Below the pieces are notes generated by a model. It searched no databases and had not been told where the DNA came from. It saw only the letters and a program-made list of their open reading frames with translations. A stretch of 64,000 nt of DNA from Sulfurirhabdus autotrophica (GTDB lineage Bacteria > Pseudomonadota > Gammaproteobacteria > Burkholderiales > SMCO01), in contig NZ_SMCO01000002.1 in the NCBI RefSeq assembly GCF_004346685.1, positions 56,940-120,939 on the forward strand. Direction: 5' to 3'. Numbering within the stretch: position 1 is the stretch's first letter; the number at the start of each line of letters is the position of its first letter. The translations under genes and the position numbers were made by a program. Below are positions 33,672 to 42,705 of the stretch, piece after piece.

Positions 33672-33702
33672 CCTCCAATGCGCATACAATGCGCATTGGA
33701 GG
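33672..33702. promoter_or_regulatory. ccdAB operator-like palindrome covering the ccdA ribosome-binding site
   Basis: CCTCCAATGCGCAT (33672-33685) and ATGCGCATTGGAGG (33689-33702) are perfect 14-base arms with a 3-nt spacer. The right arm contains GGAGG, the Shine-Dalgarno of ccdA six bases before its ATG. The site can bind the CcdA-CcdB repressor as DNA or, in RNA form, hide the ribosome site. Confidence 0.72.
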
Positions 33703-33708
33703 CACCCA

Positions 33709-33960
33709 ATGAAAACTAGTTATAACCTGCAAGCACGCAAACGCCCTGTCAATCTTTCACTCAATGAAGATTTGGTACTTCAAGCACGAGAGATAACCGA
33801 TAACCTTTCAGGCATTGTTGAATCACTGTTGGCTAGTTTTCTGGAACAAGAACGTCAACAACGCCTGGCCAAAACCAAAACGGTAGAAGCCACCATTGCA
33901 TGCTGGAATAATTTTAACGCCAAAATCGGTTCATTTGCAGACGATTATTCGACTCTCTGA
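33709..33960 (+). CDS. ccdA: CcdA-type antitoxin
   Basis: An 83-residue antitoxin. The N-terminal ribbon-helix-helix (ARKRPVNLSLNEDLVLQARE, then DNLSGIVESLLASFLEQERQ) binds DNA, and the C-terminal tail (ACWNNFNAKIGSFADDYSTL) is the CcdB-binding segment; it matches the 'W...N.....G.F.D..s.L' pattern of chromosomal CcdA. A perfect palindrome lies directly upstream for autoregulation. Its stop overlaps the ccdB start (TGATG), standard for translational coupling. Confidence 0.92.
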   Translation: MKTSYNLQARKRPVNLSLNEDLVLQAREITDNLSGIVESLLASFLEQERQQRLAKTKTVEATIACWNNFNAKIGSFADDYSTL

Positions 33961-34280
33961 TGGCCCAATTCGACGTTCATCGGAACATAGGGAAAAACCG
34001 CGAAGCTATTCCATTTGTCGTGCTTGTACAATCATCACTCTTCGATAGCTACCGCCGAAGAGTTGTTATCCCTCTGGTACGCAAATCTTCGTTATCACTG
34101 ATCAGTGATAAGCGCTTTAACCCCACTTTCACCATTGAGAAGATAGCTGTGGTTTTGCATCCTCTGGAGATTGTATCAATACCCGTTGAACAATTAGGTG
34201 AGTTTGTGGAATCACTTGCCAATGAAGGAAATAGCATCATGGACGCACTTGATGAGTTACTTACCCGAGCTTGGAAATAA
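33960..34280 (+). CDS. ccdB: CcdB-type gyrase toxin
   Basis: A 106-residue toxin of the CcdB/PemK-like fold: start MAQFDVHRN, then PFVVLVQSSLFDSYRRRVVI and PLVRKSSLSLISDKRFNPTF. It ends with SIMDALDELLTRAWK, containing the C-terminal helix and Trp that contact GyrA, though the usual Trp-Gly-Ile ending is reduced to W-K. The target is DNA gyrase in known members. Length (about 101-105 in relatives) indicates an intact protein. A one-base overlap links it to ccdA. Confidence 0.9.
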   Translation: MAQFDVHRNIGKNREAIPFVVLVQSSLFDSYRRRVVIPLVRKSSLSLISDKRFNPTFTIEKIAVVLHPLEIVSIPVEQLGEFVESLANEGNSIMDALDELLTRAWK

Positions 34281-34749
34281 CAACCTAGTCACACAAATTT
34301 TCTCAATGTTCATTGACACGGCTTTTACAGCAATATCAGCAACTTTCCCCTCCGATTTTAACTTCAACTTTGCATTTCAACCATTCATCCCATCAGCCCG
34401 CGTTTACAAGGCTTTAACGAGCACAGTTTCAGACAAATTAGACTTGCTCTATGTGGCGATTCAAAAAGCAAATCATAAATATTGCTATAGTTATGACGGC
34501 GACGGTTTGTCTTTTAGAGTAAACTGCTCCAAAGTGAGCAATCTAATCAGGAATTGCCGAAAACTAAGAGCAAGAGTGAACCCGTTACCATAATGATATC
34601 GCTGCGCTCATGTATCCAGGTATTCACGCTCTTCCCGAAGCGAACCCTTCCTTCGAATATTCATTTCAAGCATCGACCTGGATTTTTTTACTTTAAACAT
34701 GCCATAAAACTTGCCGCACCACTACATCGCATTGGCTGGAGAACAAAAC
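34281..34749. other. Region without a recognised gene between ccdB and the PAP2 gene
   Basis: About 470 bases. One open frame crosses it (34198-34593) but it starts inside ccdB in another frame, has no ribosome site and resembles no family, so I do not call it. Content could be decayed sequence left by the arrival of the toxin-antitoxin pair. The promoter of the PAP2 gene should lie in the last part. Confidence 0.4.
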
Positions 34750-35436
34750 TTGAACGAAAATACCCAACAGATACCCTGGTATTTTCAAATTGCTACGATA
34801 ATACCCAAGCACGTATTTCTGAAAAGCATCGGAACCATGCTATTCATCGGCTTGTTTTTCGGTGCTTATTTTTATGTACTTAAAGTGCCAGCCTATCCAG
34901 CCACGATCATGCCAATCACCATTTTGGATCGCCTGATCGGTTATCAACCACTGGCGTTACCGGTTTATATTTCACTGTGGGTCTATGTTTCTCTTCCCCC
35001 GGCACTTCTTTCTACACGGAGGGAACTCTATGGCTATGGTATTGCTATGACGGGTACATGCCTGACGGGACTGATCATATTTTACTTCTGGCCCACTGCA
35101 GCCCCTGCTGCCCATGTTGATTGGTCTTTACATCCCAGCATGGATTTTCTCAAAAACATGGATACATTAGGCAATGCTTGCCCTTCGTTGCATGTGACTA
35201 CGGCTATATTTTCAGGTATCTGGTTGCATCACTTGCTGCGCCGTTTTGGTGGGCCACAATGGATACTTATCTTCAATTGGGTGTGGTGCTTCGGGATCAT
35301 TTATTCGACAATAGCCACCCGCCAGCATGTGGCGATGGATGTTTTGGCTGGCCTGGTAATGGGAGTCGTGGCAGCCTATCTTTCTATGCTGTCACCAGCA
35401 ATGATAAACCGAAACAGTGCACCTATTAAAAACTGA
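34750..35436 (+). CDS. PAP2-family membrane phosphatase
   Basis: A membrane protein of about 228 residues with five or six helices and a PAP2 active site: NACPSLHVTTAIFSGIWLHH (motif 2, PSxH) and IYSTIATRQHVAMDVLAGLV (motif 3, with His and Asp); motif 1 (KxxxxxxRP) is not obvious. Relatives dephosphorylate lipid phosphates such as phosphatidate or undecaprenyl pyrophosphate, or act as inositol phosphorylceramide-synthase-like enzymes. I chose TTG at 34750, preceded by GGAG at an eight-base spacing; a TTG at 34711 would add 13 residues without a ribosome site. Confidence 0.82.
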   Translation: MNENTQQIPWYFQIATIIPKHVFLKSIGTMLFIGLFFGAYFYVLKVPAYPATIMPITILDRLIGYQPLALPVYISLWVYVSLPPALLSTRRELYGYGIAMTGTCLTGLIIFYFWPTAAPAAHVDWSLHPSMDFLKNMDTLGNACPSLHVTTAIFSGIWLHHLLRRFGGPQWILIFNWVWCFGIIYSTIATRQHVAMDVLAGLVMGVVAAYLSMLSPAMINRNSAPIKN

Positions 35437-35487
35437 TCAACTTTTCACCATGGCCGACGAAATTTTGACATGTCACAAACACTGGCA

Positions 35488-35673
35488 TTATTTATTCTGT
35501 AGCTTATAGATCGCCATGAACTCAGCGATACTGAGTTCTTTCACTTCTATCGCATCGAGCGACTGATTAGGTGCAAGCCATTCAAAATCATTTAAAACAA
35601 CAGGTTGCTTCATAGCCATATGAACAGCTTGAGGTTCTTTTGTGGTAATTCTGTCTGAAATCCAGTTTAACAT
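35488..35673 (-). CDS. Small protein of unknown function (61 residues)
   Basis: MLNWISDRITTKEPQAVHMA, followed by a mixed polar sequence ending in IAEFMAIYKLQNK. GGAG lies eight bases before the ATG, which supports translation. No family, signal peptide or membrane segment is recognised. It is downstream of prfC on the same strand, separated by a hairpin at 35705-35740. Confidence 0.55.
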   Translation of the reverse strand: MLNWISDRITTKEPQAVHMAMKQPVVLNDFEWLAPNQSLDAIEVKELSIAEFMAIYKLQNK

Positions 35674-35704
35674 TTTTCACTCCAATTATTAGATATTGCA
35701 GCTT

Positions 35705-35740
35705 TGCTTCTTGCTGATAATTATTAAGCAGCAAGAAGCA
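35705..35740. terminator. Hairpin after prfC
   Basis: TGCTTCTTGCTG (35705-35716) pairs with CAGCAAGAAGCA (35729-35740), a perfect 12-bp stem with a 12-nt loop, 36 bases after the prfC stop. No U run follows, so termination may be incomplete. Confidence 0.6.
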
Positions 35741-35775
35741 TGCCTATTTCTAAAAATTAGAGGAGCATTTCAGCA

Positions 35776-37410
35776 TTAACCACCTAGTTTTACTGCATGC
35801 TCCCGCGTTGCGTGGAACACCACCTTGGGCCACCGTTCCTGAATGAGATTCAGGTTAACGCTGGAAGTCGCCAAATAAGCGAGGTTACCTGCTGCATCGT
35901 GCCCTACATGGGCGTACAGATTTTTTTCAAAGTCGGCCATGATTTTAGGGTCTTCGCAGGTTACCCAACGCGCGGTGTAAATACTGCTGCCTTCGAAAAC
36001 CGCGTCTACCCCATATTCACCCTGCAATCGATGTGCTACCACTTCAAATTGAAGCACACCCACAGCACCCAGAATCAGTTCGCCGCCATGTACTGGTTTG
36101 AACACCTGCACAGCCCCTTCTTCGCCCAACTGCTGGAGCCCTTTCTGAAGCTGCTTGACCTTTAATGGGTTACGAATTCTAACCGTGCGGAACATTTCGG
36201 GCGCGAAGTAGGGAATACCGGTAAATTGCAGCGCTTCTCCTTCGCTGAAGCTATCGCCTATCTGCATGTCTCCATGGTTATGCAATCCGATAATATCCCC
36301 GGCAAAAGCTTCTTCTACCTGTTCGCGTTGCTGTGACATAAACGTGATTACATTGGAAATTTTGACGTCGCGGCCTAACCGCAAATGTCTGATTTTCATG
36401 CCGCGTTCAAACCGGCCTGAGCAAACGCGCAGGAATGCGATTCGGTCACGGTGTGCCGGGTCCATGTTGGCCTGAATTTTAAATACAAACCCACTGAACT
36501 TGGGCTCTTCTGGTGAAACATCACGGATTGTGGCATCGCGTGGTTGCGGTGCTGGAGCCCATTCAATCAAGGCATTCAGAATTTCCCTCACACCAAAATT
36601 ATTGACGGCAGAACCGAAGAAAACAGGGGTTTGCACACCAGCGCGGAACGCTTCCAGATCAAACGGATGGGATGCGCCATTTACTAGTTCCACTTCCATG
36701 CGTAGCTGTTCCATTTCAAGCGGAAAAAGCTCGTCAAGACGTGGGTTATCAATACCTTTAACGACTTCAACTGTTTGTTTCTGCTCTGATTGCCCTGCTT
36801 CAAACAGTAGAATTTCATCACGCAGCAAATGGTATACACCACGAAACGTTTTACCCATACCGATAGGCCAGGTCACTGGCGCACACTGAATTTTTAGCAC
36901 GGATTCCACTTCATCCAGCACTTCCAGCGGGTCGCGTACTTCGCGGTCCATTTTGTTCATGAAAGTCAAAATGGGGGTATTGCGCATACGGCAAACATTC
37001 AATAGCTTGATGGTTTGCTCTTCCACACCCTTGGCGGCATCAATCACCATCAGTGCGGCATCCACTGCGGTCAATACACGGTAGGTATCTTCAGAAAAAT
37101 CCTGGTGACCGGGAGTGTCCAGCAAATTGATGACGTGATCGCGGTAATCAAACTGCATGACCGAACTGGCTACTGAAATTCCCCGTTGCTTTTCGATATC
37201 CATCCAGTCCGAAGTGGCATGTCGGCCACTTTTCCGACCCTTGACTGTACCCGCCATCTGAATCGCACCCGAAAACAGCAACAGTTTTTCAGTCAGCGTG
37301 GTTTTACCCGCGTCAGGGTGGGAGATAATACCGAACGTACGGCGACGCGCTACTTCCTTTGTGATCAAGGCTTGCGCGGGAGACTTGGAGCCGGTTGCTT
37401 CTGTGGTCAT
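35776..37410 (-). CDS. prfC: Peptide chain release factor 3
   Basis: A 544-residue translational GTPase that recycles RF1 and RF2 after termination. G motifs: G1 [20 protein letters not shown]2 region [12 protein letters not shown]3 [17 protein letters not shown]4 TFMNKMDRE and G5 GSAVNNFGV. Domains II and III follow ([20 protein letters not shown], ending [16 protein letters not shown]). Length is typical of RF3 and the '[15 protein letters not shown]' context separates it from EF-G. Apparently monocistronic. Confidence 0.96.
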   Translation of the reverse strand: MTTEATGSKSPAQALITKEVARRRTFGIISHPDAGKTTLTEKLLLFSGAIQMAGTVKGRKSGRHATSDWMDIEKQRGISVASSVMQFDYRDHVINLLDTPGHQDFSEDTYRVLTAVDAALMVIDAAKGVEEQTIKLLNVCRMRNTPILTFMNKMDREVRDPLEVLDEVESVLKIQCAPVTWPIGMGKTFRGVYHLLRDEILLFEAGQSEQKQTVEVVKGIDNPRLDELFPLEMEQLRMEVELVNGASHPFDLEAFRAGVQTPVFFGSAVNNFGVREILNALIEWAPAPQPRDATIRDVSPEEPKFSGFVFKIQANMDPAHRDRIAFLRVCSGRFERGMKIRHLRLGRDVKISNVITFMSQQREQVEEAFAGDIIGLHNHGDMQIGDSFSEGEALQFTGIPYFAPEMFRTVRIRNPLKVKQLQKGLQQLGEEGAVQVFKPVHGGELILGAVGVLQFEVVAHRLQGEYGVDAVFEGSSIYTARWVTCEDPKIMADFEKNLYAHVGHDAAGNLAYLATSSVNLNLIQERWPKVVFHATREHAVKLGG

Positions 37411-37564
37411 TGAAATCGTCTGAAAAAGGTATGAATTTTAAAGAAAAATGGGGACTAAGTCTAATCAATTCAATTGGATCGATAAAGCAATCACGCGAGC
37501 CTTCTAAAGCAGCCCCAATTTGGCAAGCTCTGGACGCACGGCCTCTTAACTTCAGCTTACAGTA

Positions 37565-39397
37565 TCAGTCTCGTTCAGTGAAACCCAACCAATTATTACG
37601 TTGAGCCACCGCTACTACATCCGCATTATCCATCAGCGTCAGTACACATGTATCCAGAGGGGCCGCTTTCAGTACAGGATTAAACACCATCAGCTCATCG
37701 CGCCGAAATACGTGCAACTCCAGCGTTTCCCCTACGGGATAGCCACCTATGTTTTGTTCCAGATTACCGGATGCAGCACGAAGTCCATTGATTGCCATAA
37801 TCACGTCCCCTGCGGCCAGCCCGGCTTCTTGTGCTGCCCCCCCATCGAACACATAGCTTAGTCTGGCGTCACCGCTACCCTGAATTTTCGCACCCAAGAC
37901 GGCACGGGCTTTAGATATGTCTTCGGACTTCTTAGATGGCTTCCCACCCTTATCATTTTCTGACTCGGCAGCTCTTAACATAAACGCCACCCCGAATGGT
38001 GCCAACAATTCATTCAGTGGCAAATCTTCAGTGCTACGCAGCGCCTTATGAAAAAAATCTTGCAATGGCAGTCCTGTTACTTCCAGGACAATCTTTTCAA
38101 CGCCCTCATCCGGTACACCTTTAAGGGGCAAACCGTATTCTTGCCACAAGGCGCGCATGACATCATCCAGCGATTTTTCCTGATTTGTGCCGCTACGTAT
38201 GCTTAAATCCAGAGCCAGCGCTACCAGCGCACCTTTGGTGTAATAGCTGACTATGGCATTGGGGGCGTTTTCATCCTGCCGGTAAAATTTGGTCCATGCA
38301 TCAAAGCTGGACTCTTCCAGTGTTTGCTTAAACCTGCCTTGGCTACGCCAAACACGGGTTGCGGTCTGTCCCAGCAATTCCAGATAACTCTCCTGCGTAA
38401 TGAGCCCACAGCGCAACAGTGCGAGGTCATCGTAATAAGAAGTTATCCCCTCAAAAGCCCATAACAAGGGTGTATAGGATTCACGGCTTAATTCATAAGG
38501 TAAAAAGGCCTTTGGCTTGATCCGCTTTACATTCCATGTATGGAAATATTCGTGACTGCACAACCCTAAAAATGTGCGATAACCTTCACTGACTGCCAAC
38601 TCATCTGATTTAGGCAGATCATCCCGGCTACACAACAAACTGGTAGAGGCTCGATGCTCCAGGCCTCCATATCCGTCACCAACTGCCATCACCATAAAAA
38701 CATAGCGATCCATGGGTGCGGGTTCACCAAAGAAGCGAATATGGTGTTCGCAAATTTTCTTTAAATCGGTACACAAGCGATCCATGTCACTGCGATGGCG
38801 GCCTGTGATGATGATATCGTGAGGTACGCCACACGCCTCAAAAGTAGCAAGGGTAAATTCACCCATTTCCACTGGATGATCGACAAGTTCATCGTAATTT
38901 TCTGCCCTGTACAGCCCAAACCCATAAGGAGCAGCAGAATCTCGCGACATGGCTGTACCAACTCGCCATGACTGAAACACGTCTCCCACCGGTGGTCTGA
39001 TATCCACGATACACGGCCGGTCTTCTTTACCCTGTACCATCAAAAAAACGCTGGTCCCATTAAAATAGCCATGAGTATTATCGAGATGAGCGGCACGTAC
39101 TGACAAATCCCAAGCATAGACTTCATAGGTCAGCTTCATTGGGCCATCACATGGCGCACACTGCCAGGTATCTTTGTCCAGTTTTTTGGTCACAACGGGT
39201 TTCCCGTTGCATTCGGCAGAAAGCTGCACAATATTTTTGGCAAATTCTCTGATCATGTAACTGCCGGGAATCCAGGCTGGTAATGAAAAACGCTGACCAT
39301 CCTCATCCGGATCAGAAACGATACAAACGATTTCGAATAAATGTGCAGCCGGATTTTTTGGATAAATTTGATACTGAATTGGGCTTAAATTAGTCAT
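37565..39397 (-). CDS. M61-family metallopeptidase with C-terminal PDZ domain
   Basis: A 610-residue glycyl-aminopeptidase-like enzyme. The N-terminal beta domain (IQYQIYPKNPAAHLFEIVCI, LPAWIPGSYMIREFAKNI) is typical for M61. The zinc site is SHEYFHTWNVKRIKP (HExxH) with the third ligand Glu in LLWAFEGITSYYDDL. A PDZ domain occupies about residues 510-585 (GGAAQEAGLAAGDVIMAING). No signal peptide, so cytoplasmic. It is divergent from the AEC transporter gene with only nine bases between start codons, so the promoters must lie inside the neighbouring coding sequences. Confidence 0.92.
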   Translation of the reverse strand: MTNLSPIQYQIYPKNPAAHLFEIVCIVSDPDEDGQRFSLPAWIPGSYMIREFAKNIVQLSAECNGKPVVTKKLDKDTWQCAPCDGPMKLTYEVYAWDLSVRAAHLDNTHGYFNGTSVFLMVQGKEDRPCIVDIRPPVGDVFQSWRVGTAMSRDSAAPYGFGLYRAENYDELVDHPVEMGEFTLATFEACGVPHDIIITGRHRSDMDRLCTDLKKICEHHIRFFGEPAPMDRYVFMVMAVGDGYGGLEHRASTSLLCSRDDLPKSDELAVSEGYRTFLGLCSHEYFHTWNVKRIKPKAFLPYELSRESYTPLLWAFEGITSYYDDLALLRCGLITQESYLELLGQTATRVWRSQGRFKQTLEESSFDAWTKFYRQDENAPNAIVSYYTKGALVALALDLSIRSGTNQEKSLDDVMRALWQEYGLPLKGVPDEGVEKIVLEVTGLPLQDFFHKALRSTEDLPLNELLAPFGVAFMLRAAESENDKGGKPSKKSEDISKARAVLGAKIQGSGDARLSYVFDGGAAQEAGLAAGDVIMAINGLRAASGNLEQNIGGYPVGETLELHVFRRDELMVFNPVLKAAPLDTCVLTLMDNADVVAVAQRNNWLGFTERD

Positions 39398-39406
39398 AAT
39401 AGTCAG

Positions 39407-40288
39407 ATGTTAATGCGTATTCTCTCAATAATTTTTCCGGTATTCGCTATTGCCGCAATTGGCTATGCTTATGGACGTTATAAACGACCTGACATGACAT
39501 TTGCCAATCAGCTGAATATGGATCTCTTTGTGCCAGCACTGGTATTCAGTGCACTTGCCAGCAAGTCTTTTGATCTTGCTTCACACCAAAACCTGGCAAT
39601 TGGCGCACTCGTCGTCGTACTGGGCTCCGGGTTACTTGCTTTGCCCGTAGCTAAGTGGCTCAAGGTGGATTATAAAACGTTTGTGCCGTCCATGATGTTC
39701 AATAACTCCGGCAACATGGGCATCCCGCTCATGGTGCTTGCCTTCGGGCAAGAAGCTTTGGCGGGCGCAATCATATTGTTCATCGTGGAAATGGCTCTGC
39801 ATTTTTCGCTAGGCACGTATATTCTAGACCATCGCACCCGTTTCTCCCACCTGCTTCGCATGCCCATGATTATTGCCACATTGCTGGGTCTGATAGTTAG
39901 CTTTGCCAACTGGGAAGTGCCTTCCATGCTATCTATCAGCATTAAAATGCTGGGAGATATTGCCATTCCGCTGATGCTTTTTTCTCTGGGGGTTCGGCTT
40001 AATGTCGTTTCTTTGAAAGATTGGCGAATTGGTTTGTGGGGCGCGGCCTTATGCCCGATTTCGGGCTTGGCCATTGTTTGGCTCATAGCACCATTCCTCC
40101 ATCTACCTCCCTTGCAGCAAAGCCTGCTATTAATATTTGGCGCCCTCCCCCCCGCTGTATTGAACTATATGGTCGCTGAAAAATATCAGCAGGAACCGGA
40201 AAAGGTGGCCTCCATTGTCATGTTAGGCAATTTAGGCGGTCTGATAGCAATGCCCATCGCCCTGGTGTTGGCACTTCAACCTGTCTGA
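39407..40288 (+). CDS. AEC-family (auxin efflux carrier-like) permease
   Basis: A 293-residue membrane protein with about ten helices in two repeats: RILSIIFPVFAIAAIGYAYG, NSGNMGIPLMVLAFG (the conserved NxGNxGxP motif), MLSISIKMLGDIAIPLMLFS and APPAVLNYMVAEKYQ-like near the end. AEC members export organic anions; the substrate cannot be told. An ATG six bases downstream is an equally good start. Divergent from the M61 gene with a nine-base gap. Confidence 0.9.
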   Translation: MLMRILSIIFPVFAIAAIGYAYGRYKRPDMTFANQLNMDLFVPALVFSALASKSFDLASHQNLAIGALVVVLGSGLLALPVAKWLKVDYKTFVPSMMFNNSGNMGIPLMVLAFGQEALAGAIILFIVEMALHFSLGTYILDHRTRFSHLLRMPMIIATLLGLIVSFANWEVPSMLSISIKMLGDIAIPLMLFSLGVRLNVVSLKDWRIGLWGAALCPISGLAIVWLIAPFLHLPPLQQSLLLIFGALPPAVLNYMVAEKYQQEPEKVASIVMLGNLGGLIAMPIALVLALQPV

Positions 40289-40449
40289 ATGAACCCCCCC
40301 AATAAAATATTAAACTCAACTTTGGCGCAAACAGGCCGTTATTAAGTCAATACAGCATGGTTACGATCAAAATCCAGCTTCATCAATAGTATGCTGGTGA
40401 AAAAATGTTGATACGGCATCTCACCGTTATCTCGAATTGAGGCTTACCC

Positions 40450-41727
40450 ATGGGAAAATTAATTTCCTCACTACAACACACTTTAACTATTATCTCCTTT
40501 GGTCGCATAAAGGCCGCTACAGATATTCCGGAAGAGTCTGATATTACAAGCAAACAAACCTCACCAACAAAACGGCACGCCTCTGTAGATGATACAGAAT
40601 CTGTAAACTCAACCAGTTTTTTAAAACGCAGCGTTGCTAAATTCAAAGGGATTTTCAAGAAGAATGCTGATAGCCCTTCCGATATCAGCAGTAAAAAATC
40701 TAAAAATGTCGCAACTGCCGATGATATCCCAACCCTGTCTGACACTGTACCTGCGACCCAGGAAGATGCGTTACTCGCAAGCACCATGGTTGTACCCTCG
40801 CCTGAAATCCCTTCAGAGCAACCTGATTCTTCAGAACCTGATGAAATGGAAGAGATGGCGGATATGGCGGACATGTCTGTGCTTTTCGAGACTACTTCGG
40901 TCAGCCGTCCAATTGAAGACACTGATATATCCGCACTATTTGAAAACAACGAGAGTGATGACATTTCGGAACTTTTCAGTTCTCCAAACGAAACAGATAG
41001 CGATGAAACTGATATATCACAGCTTCTCGATGCTAGTGACACTGTTGAAATCCCTCCTCCCAAAGAAGCAGTTGAGGACACCAAAATACCGCAATACCAA
41101 CCAGTCAAGGAAATCAAAGAAAACGATCATCCGGAAATTGATGCAGAATCAGAACAAGAGGCATCATTTTTCAAACGTTTACTAGGAAAAATTTCCCTTC
41201 TGATCAAACGCCGTACAAAGACGGAAGAGGGGAAAGATCAAACAGAGCCGGAATCCGCTCTGGATTCCGATGGGGAATCTGATGAAACACCTTCCACATT
41301 CAAGCGTTTCTTTAGCAAGAAGATACTGATTATTGCTTTGGCTATTTTCCTGATTTTACTTGCCGCAGGCATTGCTACCTACGTCTTTTGGCCATCAAGC
41401 AAGCATCCGGCTTCAAAAGCAGGCAACCCTGAAAAAACGCATAAAACTCCCGATACAAGCGCGCCGGAATCACTAGAAAGCCGCAATAGGAAATTGGAAG
41501 AAGAGTACAAAAAACTCAAGGCAAAAAATACTGCCCTGCTTGAAGAAAACAAGAAACTGCAAAACCAGTCAGGCCAAACTTCTGACAATTCAGGGACGAT
41601 TTTATCTTCTTCAAACGCAAATCGAAACACAAAATCTGGCAATGTGATGGATTGCGCAATCACTAGCAAAGAAGGTGCTGGTAAAACGTTAAAAGAATGT
41701 ATTGATGCTTACAATGCAGGCAACTGA
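40450..41727 (+). CDS. Modular acidic membrane protein with repeated linear motifs (unknown)
   Basis: A 425-residue protein with no recognised family. Residues 1-290 are mostly disordered and rich in Ser, Asp, Glu and Pro. A short motif recurs: MSVLFE, DISALFE, DISELFS, DISQLLD (about residues 142-198, 15-30 apart). A basic amphipathic motif recurs three times: SFLKRSVAKFKGIFKK (about 57), SFFKRLLGKISLLIKRR (about 240) and STFKRFFSKK (about 285), the last leading into the only membrane helix (ILIIALAIFLILLAAGIATY). The outer part has a coiled coil (NRKLEEEYKKLKAKNTALLE) and a short Cys-containing tail. GAGG lies before the ATG. It looks like a cytoplasmic scaffold tethered to the membrane. 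Confidence 0.8.
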   Translation: MGKLISSLQHTLTIISFGRIKAATDIPEESDITSKQTSPTKRHASVDDTESVNSTSFLKRSVAKFKGIFKKNADSPSDISSKKSKNVATADDIPTLSDTVPATQEDALLASTMVVPSPEIPSEQPDSSEPDEMEEMADMADMSVLFETTSVSRPIEDTDISALFENNESDDISELFSSPNETDSDETDISQLLDASDTVEIPPPKEAVEDTKIPQYQPVKEIKENDHPEIDAESEQEASFFKRLLGKISLLIKRRTKTEEGKDQTEPESALDSDGESDETPSTFKRFFSKKILIIALAIFLILLAAGIATYVFWPSSKHPASKAGNPEKTHKTPDTSAPESLESRNRKLEEEYKKLKAKNTALLEENKKLQNQSGQTSDNSGTILSSSNANRNTKSGNVMDCAITSKEGAGKTLKECIDAYNAGN

Positions 41728-41751
41728 TAACGCCGCATATTAGCCAATTGT

Positions 41752-42615
41752 TCAGTTCATGGCTTGGGATAGTAGAGAACGGTAGCGTGTAACCAATTCG
41801 CCCTCATTCCCCAACATGCCGAAAAGGGAAATCAAACCTTTGCGTCCTGCATCATCGCGGAATGCTCTGTCACGCTTTACAATCTCGAGCAAATGCCCCA
41901 TTGCACTTTCATAATCATCCTGAATCAATTTCAACGCACTAAGCTGATAGTGCGCCAGGCTATTATCAGGCTCGCCTTCTAATATTTGCTCAAGGGTTTC
42001 GAGGTCTGGAGCATCCTGCGCAACACGGATGAATCCCACATGGGCAAGCAAAGTGCCTATTTCTGCATCATCTCTCACTTCAGATGGCAGATACGTCAGA
42101 AGATCTTCAGCTTGCGCAAAATCCCCCTTCAACACCAGCAATTTGGCAAGATCAAGAGGAATGCGAGGATTACTGGTATCATCCAGCGCCGCCTGCGCCA
42201 GCAATGAACATGCCTTGTCAATATCCCCATCCTGATAGGCGCGTAAAGCGATTGCGTGGGCCCTGTCAGAATCCCTGGCCACGAACCGATCAATTACTTT
42301 ACGAAACTCAGCATCCGGATCGGCACCGTGAATCGTGTGCACCAGCTTACCGTTTCGGAAAAATTTCACTGTTGGCACACTGGTGACACCCAGGTCTTTG
42401 GACAACCTCCCCTGCTCATCTGTATTGACCATGACGAGCAAAAATTTGCCGCCATACTCTGTCGCCATCTTGACCAACCGCGGCATAAGCAACATGCAGG
42501 GCCCGGCACGAGGCGACCAGAAATGAACTAATACAGGTCCTTTTGCAGAGTTTTCCAATACCAGGGTTTGAAAATTTGCACCAGTTGCATCAAAAACATA
42601 GGGAGAATTATTCAT
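41752..42615 (-). CDS. cnoX: CnoX/YbbN-like thioredoxin-fold co-chaperone with TPR domain
   Basis: A 287-residue protein: thioredoxin fold at residues about 8-108 and TPR-like repeats after that (DGDIDKACSLLAQAALD, LKGDFAQAEDLLTYLP, NSLAHYQLSALKLIQDD). The active-site motif is FWSPRAGPCMLLMPRL, so the first Cys of CxxC is Ala and only one Cys remains; E. coli CnoX likewise has a non-redox SxxC. Family members act as holdases or protect chaperonin substrates from oxidation. Downstream of the modular membrane protein but on the opposite strand. Confidence 0.88.
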   Translation of the reverse strand: MNNSPYVFDATGANFQTLVLENSAKGPVLVHFWSPRAGPCMLLMPRLVKMATEYGGKFLLVMVNTDEQGRLSKDLGVTSVPTVKFFRNGKLVHTIHGADPDAEFRKVIDRFVARDSDRAHAIALRAYQDGDIDKACSLLAQAALDDTSNPRIPLDLAKLLVLKGDFAQAEDLLTYLPSEVRDDAEIGTLLAHVGFIRVAQDAPDLETLEQILEGEPDNSLAHYQLSALKLIQDDYESAMGHLLEIVKRDRAFRDDAGRKGLISLFGMLGNEGELVTRYRSLLSQAMN

Positions 42616-42705
42616 AGCCGACTAAAGTAGCAAACCATCGAATCAGATGCAAGCCACATTGCGCAGCTTGCATCTTTGATTCTTAGCCAAACTGCTAAGA
42701 CTGAA

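Noticed and set aside
34198..34593. 131-residue open frame overlapping ccdB
   Set aside because: It starts inside ccdB in another frame, has no ribosome site and no family resemblance; probably chance.
40383..41117. 244-residue Ser-rich open frame antisense to the modular membrane protein
   Set aside because: The Asp/Ser/Glu-rich codons of the plus-strand gene leave the complement free of stops. The plus frame has a ribosome site, a membrane helix and a coiled coil; the antisense frame has nothing recognisable.
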